A stretch of DNA of 15,696 bases from an uncultured Christensenellaceae bacterium (GTDB lineage: Bacteria > Bacillota > Clostridia > Christensenellales > Borkfalkiaceae). Made by a program: the position numbers and the translations under genes. Shown here piece after piece: positions 1-6,029 of this stretch (the stretch's first letter is position 1; each line of letters begins with the position of its first letter). The stretch is from the NCBI GenBank assembly GCA_910587825.1, contig CAJUNJ010000016.1:12689-28384 (forward strand). Direction: 5' to 3'. The notes beneath the pieces were generated by a model. The model was not told the DNA's origin. It did not search any database and saw only the letters and a program-made list of their open reading frames with translations.

Positions 1-500
1 GCATTGATAGCATTAAAGAAGATATTAATATATTCAATTTGAGTCGTTAAATTTTTTCCTTTAATTTTCATTACGTTGGAAATATCTTCTGTGAGTGAAA
101 TAAAAGATTCTTTTTGAGAAATATTTATAAACGAGAATTTTTGAATTTTGTCATTCACAAAGCCAAATAGGTCAGACAACTCAACATCAGGTAATAGTAC
201 ATAGAAGCACTTTTTGTTGCTTTCTTGGGATAAATACCAACCAACACCTAATTCTTCAATGCAGTATGAACTTTTAAGAAAATCCCTTGAAATCAAGTAG
301 ATAATTAAATAAGAATTCTTAATTGCTTGTCCAATACGAGAATTCAAATCTTCGCCGTTTTTAGCTCCTTGACTTATTGAAGAAGAACAAAACATATTTT
401 TATGTTCTAATCCAAGTCGCTCTAAATAACTAATTAATTGATTTGCAATTACTTTATTTTTACTATTTTTACTCGAATGTGAAATAAACAATTTCTTCAT
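1..500 (-). CDS. TIR-domain protein, N-terminal 166 residues (3' end cut by window edge)
   Basis: Reading leftwards from the ATG at 500 gives an open frame to the window edge, so the C-terminal part is missing. The protein opens with KKLFISHSSKN, the usual first strand and box-1 of bacterial TIR (TIR_2-type) domains. About residues 65-71 (YLIIYLIS) form a central strand, and residues 77-84 (SSYCIEEL) match the S-x-x-C-x-x-E-L motif. Its Glu83 is in the position of the catalytic glutamate of NAD-consuming TIR domains. Bacterial TIR proteins are mostly abortive-infection effectors (Thoeris ThsB, TIR-STING, TIR-Argonaute and others); which system this belongs to cannot be said because the effector, sensor or partner lies outside. 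It sits divergent to a DNA methyltransferase, consistent with a defence island. A good promoter lies at 547-575. The Shine-Dalgarno site is weak (CAGG about 10 nt upstream). Confidence 0.85.
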   Translation of the reverse strand, partial: MKKLFISHSSKNSKNKVIANQLISYLERLGLEHKNMFCSSSISQGAKNGEDLNSRIGQAIKNSYLIIYLISRDFLKSSYCIEELGVGWYLSQESNKKCFYVLLPDVELSDLFGFVNDKIQKFSFINISQKESFISLTEDISNVMKIKGKNLTTQIEYINIFFNAIN

Positions 501-546
501 TTGTTAAACCTGCTTGAATATTAATCTTAATATTTAAATCATTTTA

Positions 547-575
547 AGTATATCAAACATTAATAAAATAATCAA
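547..575 (-). promoter_or_regulatory. Sigma-A-like promoter of the TIR gene
   Basis: On the minus strand TTGATT (575-570) is followed after 17 nt by TATACT (552-547), which is preceded by TG one base upstream (extended -10). It lies about 47 nt before the TIR start codon. The decamer GATATACTTA here also occurs in the restriction gene promoter. Confidence 0.7.
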
Positions 576-605
576 ATTAATAAGACAATATACTCAATAT
601 TAAAG

Positions 606-634
606 TTGATTTTAAATTCTTTTTATGCTAAAAT
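606..634 (+). promoter_or_regulatory. Promoter of the D12 methyltransferase, near-leaderless
   Basis: TTGATT (606-611), 17-nt spacer, TAAAAT (629-634). The expected transcription start is about 641, only 0-4 nt before the ATG at 644. No purine-rich Shine-Dalgarno sequence precedes that ATG, so the mRNA is probably leaderless or nearly so. Confidence 0.7.
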
Positions 635-643
635 AATTTTACT

Positions 644-1771
644 ATGCAAGCATTAATTAAATGGCCGGGCGGCAAGTCATCTGAATATGAAGTGATAAAA
701 AAATTTGTGCCAAAGTACACAAGATATATCGAGCCGTTTTTCGGCGGTGGTGCGGTGTTTTTCAATATGTTGCCACAACCAGCCATTATTAACGACATAT
801 CGGCTAATTTAATGCAATTTTACTGCTATATAAAAGTGCAGGATAAAAAATTTAAAACTTGCTTATATAGCGTTAATAATGAATGGGAATTGTTAAAAAA
901 ATTAGCGTTAGAAAAAGCGGAAGTATTAAAGCCCATTTTCTTACAGTTCCGTCAAAACGAAGCAATAAAGACTCAACTCGAAGAAGAAATAGAAAACTGT
1001 TGCAAATCAATTTCTGTATCATTAACCGACTGTTCCAAAGTTGTAATAAATAAAGAGTTATTGCATAAAGAAATCTATCGTATGGTTTACGATAAAATAT
1101 TCCGCACAAGAAAAAACGAACTTAAAAACAGTAAAGACTTATCCGATTACGATTTAACAAATAACATTTTAACAGGCTTTACAAGCGGTTACTATATGTA
1201 TCTTCGTGACGTTTTAAACCGTATTGAAAAAAACAAGGAAGTATTTATAGCGGAAGAATACAAAATAGCTATATTTTATTTTGTGAGAGAATTTTGCTAT
1301 GGCTCTATGTTCAGATACAACAAATCGGGCGATTTCAATATTCCTTACGGTGGAATAGGTTACAATAATAAAGACTTTAAGAAAAAAATAGATTTGTTAT
1401 TTTCAGAAGAAACACAAACCTATTTTAAAAATACCGAAATATATTGTTGTGATTTTGAAGCAATACTTGATAAAGCGCAAGAAAGCGATTTCATTTTTCT
1501 TGACCCACCTTACGATACTGATTTTTCAGATTATGAAAATAGAAGTTTTGGCGAGCTTGACCAAAGAAGATTAGCAAAACGCTTACACGATACTAAAGCA
1601 AAGTTTTTATTGATTATTAAAAATACACCGCTGATTAGTGAGCTGTATCAAAATAACGGATATAGAGTATATGCGTTTGACAATAAGTATTCCTATTGTG
1701 TTAAAGGTAGAAACGATAGAAACGCCGTTCATCTAATAGTTACTAACTATGATTTAGATAAAACTTTTTAA
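644..1771 (+). CDS. D12-class (Dam/M.FokI-like) DNA N6-adenine methyltransferase
   Basis: This is the modification enzyme of a Type II restriction-modification system. It transfers a methyl group from S-adenosylmethionine to a base amino group, in this class almost always adenine N6. The class hallmarks are in the alpha order. KWPGGK (6-11) and IEPFFGGGAVFF (29-40, motif I, SAM binding) come first. A FCYGSMFRYNKSGDFN stretch (217-232) follows, as in Dam-type enzymes, then the catalytic FLDPPY (285-290, motif IV). At 375 residues it is about 90-100 longer than Dam or DpnM. The extra segment (about 75-205) is charged and helical and may carry target recognition. The start at 644 is supported because the conserved KWPGGK follows within five residues; there is no Shine-Dalgarno site and the promoter abuts the start. 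Its 3' end overlaps the convergent second methyltransferase. Target sequence is not readable from the sequence. Confidence 0.9.
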   Translation: MQALIKWPGGKSSEYEVIKKFVPKYTRYIEPFFGGGAVFFNMLPQPAIINDISANLMQFYCYIKVQDKKFKTCLYSVNNEWELLKKLALEKAEVLKPIFLQFRQNEAIKTQLEEEIENCCKSISVSLTDCSKVVINKELLHKEIYRMVYDKIFRTRKNELKNSKDLSDYDLTNNILTGFTSGYYMYLRDVLNRIEKNKEVFIAEEYKIAIFYFVREFCYGSMFRYNKSGDFNIPYGGIGYNNKDFKKKIDLLFSEETQTYFKNTEIYCCDFEAILDKAQESDFIFLDPPYDTDFSDYENRSFGELDQRRLAKRLHDTKAKFLLIIKNTPLISELYQNNGYRVYAFDNKYSYCVKGRNDRNAVHLIVTNYDLDKTF

Positions 1772-2480
1772 CTCTTTCAACACCTGCATTATAATACTCT
1801 TTATTTATTTCGCAACCGTAAAATATTCTATTTAATTCTAACGCTGCAATAGCCGAAGAAGCCACGCCCATAAACGGGTCAAACACCACATCATTTGGAT
1901 TGGAAGCAATCTGAATGATGTGTTTTAATATTTGTACAGGTTTTTGAGCTGGGTGTTTGGGATTTTTCAACCTTTCAGTACCCATACAAATAGGCGACTC
2001 TATAAAGTTGTGCATATTCTTTTGGTCAGTAAAATTCCAAGTATGCCCTTTATTCCAAAAGCAAAATATCATTTCACAACTATTCAAAAAACCTTTTTTA
2101 AATATGTTTGGCGTTGGGTTAGTTTTATGCCAAATCATAAATTGAGTAGTGTCAAACTGTTTATCAAATGTTGTGTGCCATTTCCCGATACTGTTATATG
2201 TTGTAAATACAAAAATATTTCCGTGCGGTTTTAAAATGCGTTTAAAATCATTTACATATTCTTCGGGATTTACTTCAACCTTATCCCAATTAGCAATATC
2301 ATTATTTAACGGTGTGCGGTTTGGTAATTCTATATTTCCAGTTGAGTATTTGGCAATATTATACGGTGGGTCGGTTAAAATTAAATCAATACTTCTATCG
2401 GGTATGGTTTTTATGACTTCTCTATTATCCTGCAAATAAAGCCTGCTTCTGCCAATTTGCGTATATTCAACCATATCCAT
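1743..2480 (-). CDS. Beta-class DNA amino-methyltransferase (N6-adenine or N4-cytosine)
   Basis: Second modification enzyme of the restriction-modification locus, 245 residues. Motif order is beta: catalytic LTDPPYN (35-41, motif IV) near the N terminus, the conserved HPAQKP (176-181), then the SAM-binding DVVFDPFMG (197-205, motif I) near the C terminus. DPPY leaves open whether adenine or cytosine is modified. Motif I continues VASS rather than the more usual SGTT/SGST, so a normally conserved glycine is absent; the sequence otherwise looks intact. The start codon lies one base after the TAA stop of the upstream endonuclease gene, implying translational coupling. An in-frame ATG two codons later (2474) is an alternative. 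The stop at 1743 lies inside the convergent D12 methyltransferase gene (29-bp overlap, no terminator between). Having two unrelated methyltransferases suggests an asymmetric target with one enzyme per strand; that is inference. Confidence 0.88.
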   Translation of the reverse strand: MDMVEYTQIGRSRLYLQDNREVIKTIPDRSIDLILTDPPYNIAKYSTGNIELPNRTPLNNDIANWDKVEVNPEEYVNDFKRILKPHGNIFVFTTYNSIGKWHTTFDKQFDTTQFMIWHKTNPTPNIFKKGFLNSCEMIFCFWNKGHTWNFTDQKNMHNFIESPICMGTERLKNPKHPAQKPVQILKHIIQIASNPNDVVFDPFMGVASSAIAALELNRIFYGCEINKEYYNAGVERVKKFYLNHS

Positions 2481-2481
2481 T

Positions 2482-3291
2482 TTAATCGCTTAAATAAGTA
2501 GTTTTAATTCGGTCAAGAGCTTCTTTTATGTAATGAGCGTTTTCCCTATAACTTTCAAGAACGTATTTATAACCGTTTTCAGATTTACAGATAAAATTCC
2601 AAAAATCTTTACCAATCAACAATTCATCAGTACCGAAAAACTGTTTAACTCTTTCCTGCCGCCAAGCCTTATCTTCACCGTAACGGTTATAAGCGGTTGC
2701 AAAATAAATAGTAATTTTTGAAGTATCGCCTACCAAATTACTTAAAATGGCATACTGCTCTAAAATGGCTTCCTTTTCTGCACGAGCCTTTTTATTATCC
2801 AAATCACCGCCTATTTTAAGCTCTATTAAATAGTGGTGGTCGTTTTCTTCATCATACAAATAGTAGTCGGAGTCGTGGCGAACGTGGCTTTCCGTTTCGG
2901 TAGCGTTTTCAAGAATATTTGAATAATCTGATATTTCGGGTCGCTTGTTGTGTCTTTTGTATTCTTCAAGTATATTTGCAATAAGTTGAGTTTGCGATTT
3001 ATATAGCGGACCCTCAACGGCACGTTTCACAACATAATTTTGTTCAGCCAGCGCAATAGCCATTTTTTCAAGCATATTACCAAGTGAACTATCTAAAGAA
3101 CGTGAAAGAGCCGTGTAGTATTGAATTTCTTTCCCCAACGCTTCAATGAAAACATTATGAATTTTCATATTTATAACGCCTTCGGGATTATTCACTTCAC
3201 TAACGTGGCGACACTCAAAACCTTCGGCATAAGCCATAACTGACGATTTCACTATTGAATAAATAAATTCTTTTTCGTTAGGTGTTTTCAT
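2482..3291 (-). CDS. Type II restriction endonuclease, PD-(D/E)XK fold
   Basis: Placed between its promoter and a methyltransferase gene, this 269-residue soluble protein is most likely the cleaving subunit. The candidate active site is Asp140/Asp142 followed by LIELKI (155-160), giving the D...E157-x-K159 arrangement of metal-dependent PD-(D/E)XK nucleases. GGDLDNKKARAEKEAILEQY follows, a charged helix common after this motif in restriction enzymes. I had a weak impression of the TdeIII-type family but cannot verify it, so no specificity is given. The frame remains open to a TTG at 3306. ATG at 3291 is preferred because GGGA (3304-3301) then sits 9 nt upstream; the ATG at 3297 would leave only 3 nt. 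It is first in a two-gene operon with the beta-class methyltransferase. No controller (C) protein gene or C-box was seen. Confidence 0.75.
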   Translation of the reverse strand: MKTPNEKEFIYSIVKSSVMAYAEGFECRHVSEVNNPEGVINMKIHNVFIEALGKEIQYYTALSRSLDSSLGNMLEKMAIALAEQNYVVKRAVEGPLYKSQTQLIANILEEYKRHNKRPEISDYSNILENATETESHVRHDSDYYLYDEENDHHYLIELKIGGDLDNKKARAEKEAILEQYAILSNLVGDTSKITIYFATAYNRYGEDKAWRQERVKQFFGTDELLIGKDFWNFICKSENGYKYVLESYRENAHYIKEALDRIKTTYLSD

Positions 3292-3320
3292 TTGCATATT
3301 TCCCAATAAAATTTTTTATA

Positions 3321-3349
3321 AGTATATCATAAACCGACAAATTTAGCAA
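3321..3349 (-). promoter_or_regulatory. Promoter of the endonuclease-methyltransferase operon
   Basis: Minus strand: TTGCTA (3349-3344), 17-nt spacer ending in TGA, TATACT (3326-3321). It lies about 25-30 nt before the endonuclease start. It shares the decamer GATATACTTA with the TIR promoter. Confidence 0.7.
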
Positions 3350-3464
3350 TGATTCAACACATTTAATAATCAACTTTTTATTAAATGGCAGATAGGCGTG
3401 AGCTTGTCTTGACAAGCGCGCGGCTGACCCTTCGCACGAATTGTACGCTTTCCCACAATCGGCA

Positions 3465-3505
3465 AGGCAAACAAAAATGTCTAAGTTGGTTCGACTTAGA
3501 CATTT
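3465..3505 (-). terminator. Hairpin with T-rich tail, probable terminator
   Basis: Perfect 12-bp inverted repeat (3475-3486 with 3494-3505, 7-nt loop). On the minus strand it runs into ATTTTTGTTTG, so it would terminate minus-strand transcription. No gene ending here is known; the tRNA operon has its own terminator at 3720-3770, so this may be a second one or the end of an unrecognised RNA. Confidence 0.5.
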
Positions 3506-3608
3506 GTTGGTGAACGTGCAAATACTCGCGTTGAGCCGAAAGAAAGATTGGAATAGGTGGCGCTATTTTCCGTATACAAAGCAAATATTACGTAGATACC
3601 ATAGAGAT

Positions 3609-3674
3609 AAATGAGAAAGGCGACCGTTGGCTATTGCCTTTGGCGCACAAGCCTAACACACTCCTTTCTCATTT
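3609..3674. repeat. 12-bp perfect inverted repeat bounding a 66-bp element
   Basis: AAATGAGAAAGG (3609-3620) is mirrored by CCTTTCTCATTT (3663-3674). The 42 nt inside contain smaller GGC/GCC pairings (for example TTGGC and GCC near 3627-3653), so a long branched hairpin can form. There is no T-run on either side. It could be a small palindromic repeat unit or part of a noncoding RNA. Confidence 0.5.
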
Positions 3675-3719
3675 CAAGCGGCTTTTGCGGCATAAAGTTG
3701 CCGTAACGTTAAATAAGCA

Positions 3720-3770
3720 TAAAAAATCAGTCTAACGCGAATATCTTTGTGAAATATTCGAATTAGACTG
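3720..3770 (-). terminator. Rho-independent terminator of the tRNA operon
   Basis: Minus strand: CAGTCTAA pairs with TTAGACTG and, inside that, CGAATAT pairs with ATATTCG, followed directly by ATTTTTTA. It begins a few bases after the CCA of tRNA-Glu. Confidence 0.85.
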
Positions 3771-3774
3771 AGAA

Positions 3775-3849
3775 TGGTGACCCGTGCGGGAATCGAACCC
3801 ACGATACCACCGTGAAAGGGTGATGTCTTAACCTCTTGACCAACGGGCC
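3775..3849 (-). tRNA. tRNA-Glu (anticodon TTC)
   Basis: Cloverleaf: acceptor GGCCCGT/ACGGGTC, anticodon stem TCACC/GGTGG with loop CTTTCAC (TTC), T-stem GTGGG/CCCGC with loop TTCGATT, discriminator A and encoded CCA at the 3' end (3777-3775). All stems pair well apart from wobble pairs. It is the last gene of the three-tRNA operon, 42 nt after tRNA-Met. Confidence 0.95.
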
Positions 3850-3891
3850 TTATTTAATTGTATATTATTTCGCGTAAAGCGGAATTATCTT

Positions 3892-3969
3892 TGGTAGCGA
3901 CGGGTGGATTCGAACCGCCGACCTGCCGGGTATGAACCGGCCGCTATAGACCAACTAAGCTACGTCGCC
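3892..3969 (-). tRNA. tRNA-Met, elongator type (anticodon CAT)
   Basis: Acceptor GGCGACG/CGTCGCT, anticodon stem GCCGG/CCGGC with loop TTCATAC, encoded CCA. A paired first position and the absence of the GGG/CCC anticodon-stem signature separate it from the initiator. A tRNA-Ile(CAU) read by lysidine cannot be fully excluded, which is of interest because tilS lies next door, but the acceptor and D-arm look Met-like. Two stem defects are visible: T13 x T22 in the D-stem (GCTT/TAGC) and C51 x A63 in the T-stem (GGCGG/CCACC). Confidence 0.88.
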
Positions 3970-4000
3970 ATTTGCAAAATGCGTAAGCATTTTGAATTTT

Positions 4001-4078
<78 letters not shown>

Positions 4079-4104
4079 ATATCGCCTCTTCAAAAGGCTA
4101 TCTT

Positions 4105-4133
4105 ATTCTATAAAATATAAAGTAGTTTGTCAA
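4105..4133 (-). promoter_or_regulatory. Strong promoter of the tRNA operon
   Basis: Minus strand: TTGACA (4133-4128), 17-nt spacer, TAGAAT (4110-4105), about 27 nt before the initiator tRNA. The full -35 consensus is typical for stable RNA genes. Confidence 0.85.
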
Positions 4134-4180
4134 CTGTTTTTAAGTGTAAAAATAAATTTATTTTAATTTGCTTTACACTA

Positions 4181-4209
4181 TTGCAACAAGCCGAAGTATA
4201 TGCTATAAT
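4181..4209 (+). promoter_or_regulatory. Promoter of tilS; transcription start coincides with the start codon
   Basis: TTGCAA (4181-4186), 17-nt spacer, TATAAT (4204-4209). Six bases later comes the ATG at 4216, where transcription is expected to begin, so the mRNA is predicted to be leaderless. The promoter at 9819-9847 has the same -35 hexamer and the same geometry. Confidence 0.75.
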
Positions 4210-4215
4210 TCGGTT

Positions 4216-5502
4216 ATGGTAAATCTTGCGCAATACGCGCATTTGAAAATCTGCGTCGCGGTGTCGGGGGGCAGGGATTCGATGGCGCTTTTACACTATA
4301 TGCACGCGCACGCGGACGAATACGGTATAACCCTTTCCGCATTAAACTGCGACCATAAAATTCGCGGTAAGGCTTCGGCGGACGACAGCGCATTCGTCGG
4401 AAAATTCTGTGCCGCGCTTGAAATTCCCCTTATGTTTTTCGAATGGGAGTGTGGCGGTATAAAGACCGAAGAGAGCGCGCGGCAATGGCGTCTTTCCTGT
4501 TACGCAAAGGCGATAGAAAGCGGCGCAGACAGAGTGGCGACCGCCCACCACGCCAACGACAATGCCGAAACGGTTATTTTCAACCTTGCCCGCGGAAGCG
4601 CGCTTTCGGGACTTACGGGCATAACCGACAGTTCTACGCTGATACGACCCCTTATAAACTGCACACGTGCGCAGATAAACGAATACGTCGTTCAAAACGG
4701 CGTGCCTTACGTCGACGACGGCACAAATTTTACGGACAACTACACGCGTAATAAAATAAGGCATAACGTCTTGCCTCAACTTGAAAACGCCGTTCCTTCG
4801 GCTGTAAAATCTATTTGCCGTTTTGCGGGGCTTGCCGCAGACGATGAAAAGTATTTCGACCGATTGATAGCCGAACGCAGGCTGTTGAAAGTAACCCCTT
4901 ACGGAATCGAGCTTGCCTATTGTGAAGAGAAAGTGATTTTCCGCCGTGCGGCGGCAAAAGCGGTCAGGGAGCAATTAGGTAAAAAAGATTATACTCATTC
5001 CCATATAGAAAATCTGTATGCCCTGCAATTTTCGCGTAACGGAAAAAAATTCGGATTTCTGAACCTTACGGCGTACAAGGAAGAGGGTAAAATAGTAATA
5101 ACGGCAGACAAGCCGTATTGCGATAAAGAGTGCGCTTTTTGTTCTTTTGAAGGGGAAAACTTTGCGGGGAGTAAGTTCATAATTAAAACCGACCGTTTGC
5201 CGTCCGGCGTCGGCGAAAAGGCGCTTGCGTTCGACAAAGCGAAAATACCGCCCGACGCTGTAATACGTTTTATGCGGCGGGGAGACGAATTTACCAAATT
5301 CGGCGGGGGGACCAAGAAGCTGGGCGATTATTTCACGGATAAGAAAATACCTGCAAGGCTACGCGGAAGCGTACCCCTTATTGCGGACGGAAGCAAAATA
5401 CTCGTTGTCGGCGGGGTGGAAATTTCCGACGGGGTAAAGATTACGGAGAGAACCGAAAAAATAAACTATCTGATATGTGCGGATTATTCCGCTATAAAGT
5501 AA
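4216..5502 (+). CDS. tilS: tRNA(Ile)-lysidine synthetase TilS
   Basis: TilS adenylates C34 of tRNA-Ile(CAU) with ATP and replaces its oxygen with lysine, changing both codon reading and charging from Met to Ile; it acts in the cytosol. The PP-loop ATP site CVAVSGGRDSMALL is at 13-26. The N-terminal TilS motifs follow, for example AHHANDNAET at about 110-119 and the conserved YTRNKIRH segment near 177. The C-terminal substrate-binding TilS_C domain is present (RFMRRGDEFTKFGGGTKKLG onward). At 428 residues the length is normal. The frame is open upstream to 4168, but ATG 4216 is chosen because the -10 TATAAT (4204-4209) lies between the two and the PP-loop then starts at residue 13. No Shine-Dalgarno site precedes it. 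First gene of a probable three-gene operon; divergent from a tRNA operon that includes two CAT-anticodon tRNAs. Confidence 0.93.
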   Translation: MVNLAQYAHLKICVAVSGGRDSMALLHYMHAHADEYGITLSALNCDHKIRGKASADDSAFVGKFCAALEIPLMFFEWECGGIKTEESARQWRLSCYAKAIESGADRVATAHHANDNAETVIFNLARGSALSGLTGITDSSTLIRPLINCTRAQINEYVVQNGVPYVDDGTNFTDNYTRNKIRHNVLPQLENAVPSAVKSICRFAGLAADDEKYFDRLIAERRLLKVTPYGIELAYCEEKVIFRRAAAKAVREQLGKKDYTHSHIENLYALQFSRNGKKFGFLNLTAYKEEGKIVITADKPYCDKECAFCSFEGENFAGSKFIIKTDRLPSGVGEKALAFDKAKIPPDAVIRFMRRGDEFTKFGGGTKKLGDYFTDKKIPARLRGSVPLIADGSKILVVGGVEISDGVKITERTEKINYLICADYSAIK

Positions 5503-5513
5503 AGGAGAAAAAT

Positions 5514-6026
5514 ATGGATGCAAAGGATGTTTTGGAACTTGAAGAAAAGTATAAGAAGCTGTTGACGGACAAACTTAAAACCGATAAAAGACTTGCGGTG
5601 TCCTGTCCCGAATTCAAATATCCCGAACCCGTTTACGTCTACGTAAAGTGCGTTAAGACCGAAAAATCCATTGCCGTACGTCTTGACGGTGAGGACGGGA
5701 CTATGCGTTTTTGGGACTACGCCGACGACGATTATGCCGACGAGGAAGGCGTATGGAGCAATATGACCGAAAAGGGGCTTGAAAATATAGTCAAAAAGCT
5801 GTACATAGTAATGGACAAAGCCGTCGATATAGAGTTTTACGACAGGAACGGCGACATAGAAGATTATTATTCCGGTATAGTCAATTATGAAATAAACGCG
5901 GAAAACGCATTAAAGGCAGTGAAAAAGCACGGCAAAGATATTAAGTTCGCGTTTGTAAAATACAGCGATTTTTTCGGTACTAAATGTTACGTTTTCGATA
6001 AAGAATTCAACAGGGTCAAAAAGTAA
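5514..6026 (+). CDS. Hypothetical acidic protein, 170 residues
   Basis: I do not recognise a family. The protein is soluble, rich in Asp, Glu, Lys and Tyr, with no signal peptide or membrane segment. It starts with a charged helix (about 1-27). A segment with strand-like alternation (PVYVYVKCVKTEKSIAVRL, about 36-54) comes next, followed by an Asp/Tyr/Ala-rich acidic stretch (DYADDDYADEEG, about 64-75). The start at 5514 is set by a textbook AAGGAG (5502-5507), 6 nt upstream; the frame extends to 5475 but only inside tilS. It begins 11 nt after the tilS stop, so it is most likely cotranscribed with it. The next gene begins 3 nt after its stop. Confidence 0.8.
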   Translation: MDAKDVLELEEKYKKLLTDKLKTDKRLAVSCPEFKYPEPVYVYVKCVKTEKSIAVRLDGEDGTMRFWDYADDDYADEEGVWSNMTEKGLENIVKKLYIVMDKAVDIEFYDRNGDIEDYYSGIVNYEINAENALKAVKKHGKDIKFAFVKYSDFFGTKCYVFDKEFNRVKK

Positions 6027-6029
6027 TTT

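Larger units (their letters stand above)
3307..3774. other. Gene-free, palindrome-rich junction between the AT-rich island and the tRNA operon
   Basis: No credible gene is seen. From left to right it holds the restriction operon promoter, a 9-bp inverted repeat (3361-3369/3378-3386), a 7-bp inverted repeat with 2-nt loop (3402-3408/3411-3417), a 12-bp terminator-like hairpin (3475-3505), a 12-bp inverted repeat around 42 nt (3609-3620/3663-3674), and the tRNA terminator. Composition changes within it: AT-rich to about 3390, then more GC-rich. Confidence 0.6.

Noticed and set aside
3297..3306. TTG at 3306 or ATG at 3297 as endonuclease start
   Set aside because: The GGGA Shine-Dalgarno would overlap or lie only 3 nt from them; ATG 3291 has proper spacing.
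3381..3584. 67-codon minus-strand open frame in the palindromic junction
   Set aside because: It runs through two perfect inverted repeats, has no Shine-Dalgarno or recognisable domain and a low-complexity basic composition; better explained as noncoding.
3775..3849. tRNA-Glu 3' end as an att site of the island
   Set aside because: No integrase gene and no second copy of the tRNA 3' end were seen in the window, so integration at the tRNA cannot be supported.
4168..4215. Sixteen extra N-terminal residues for TilS
   Set aside because: The -10 box TATAAT lies inside them and they precede the normal TilS N terminus.
4342..4974. 210-codon minus-strand open frame
   Set aside because: Shadow of tilS, where every conserved motif lies in the plus frame.
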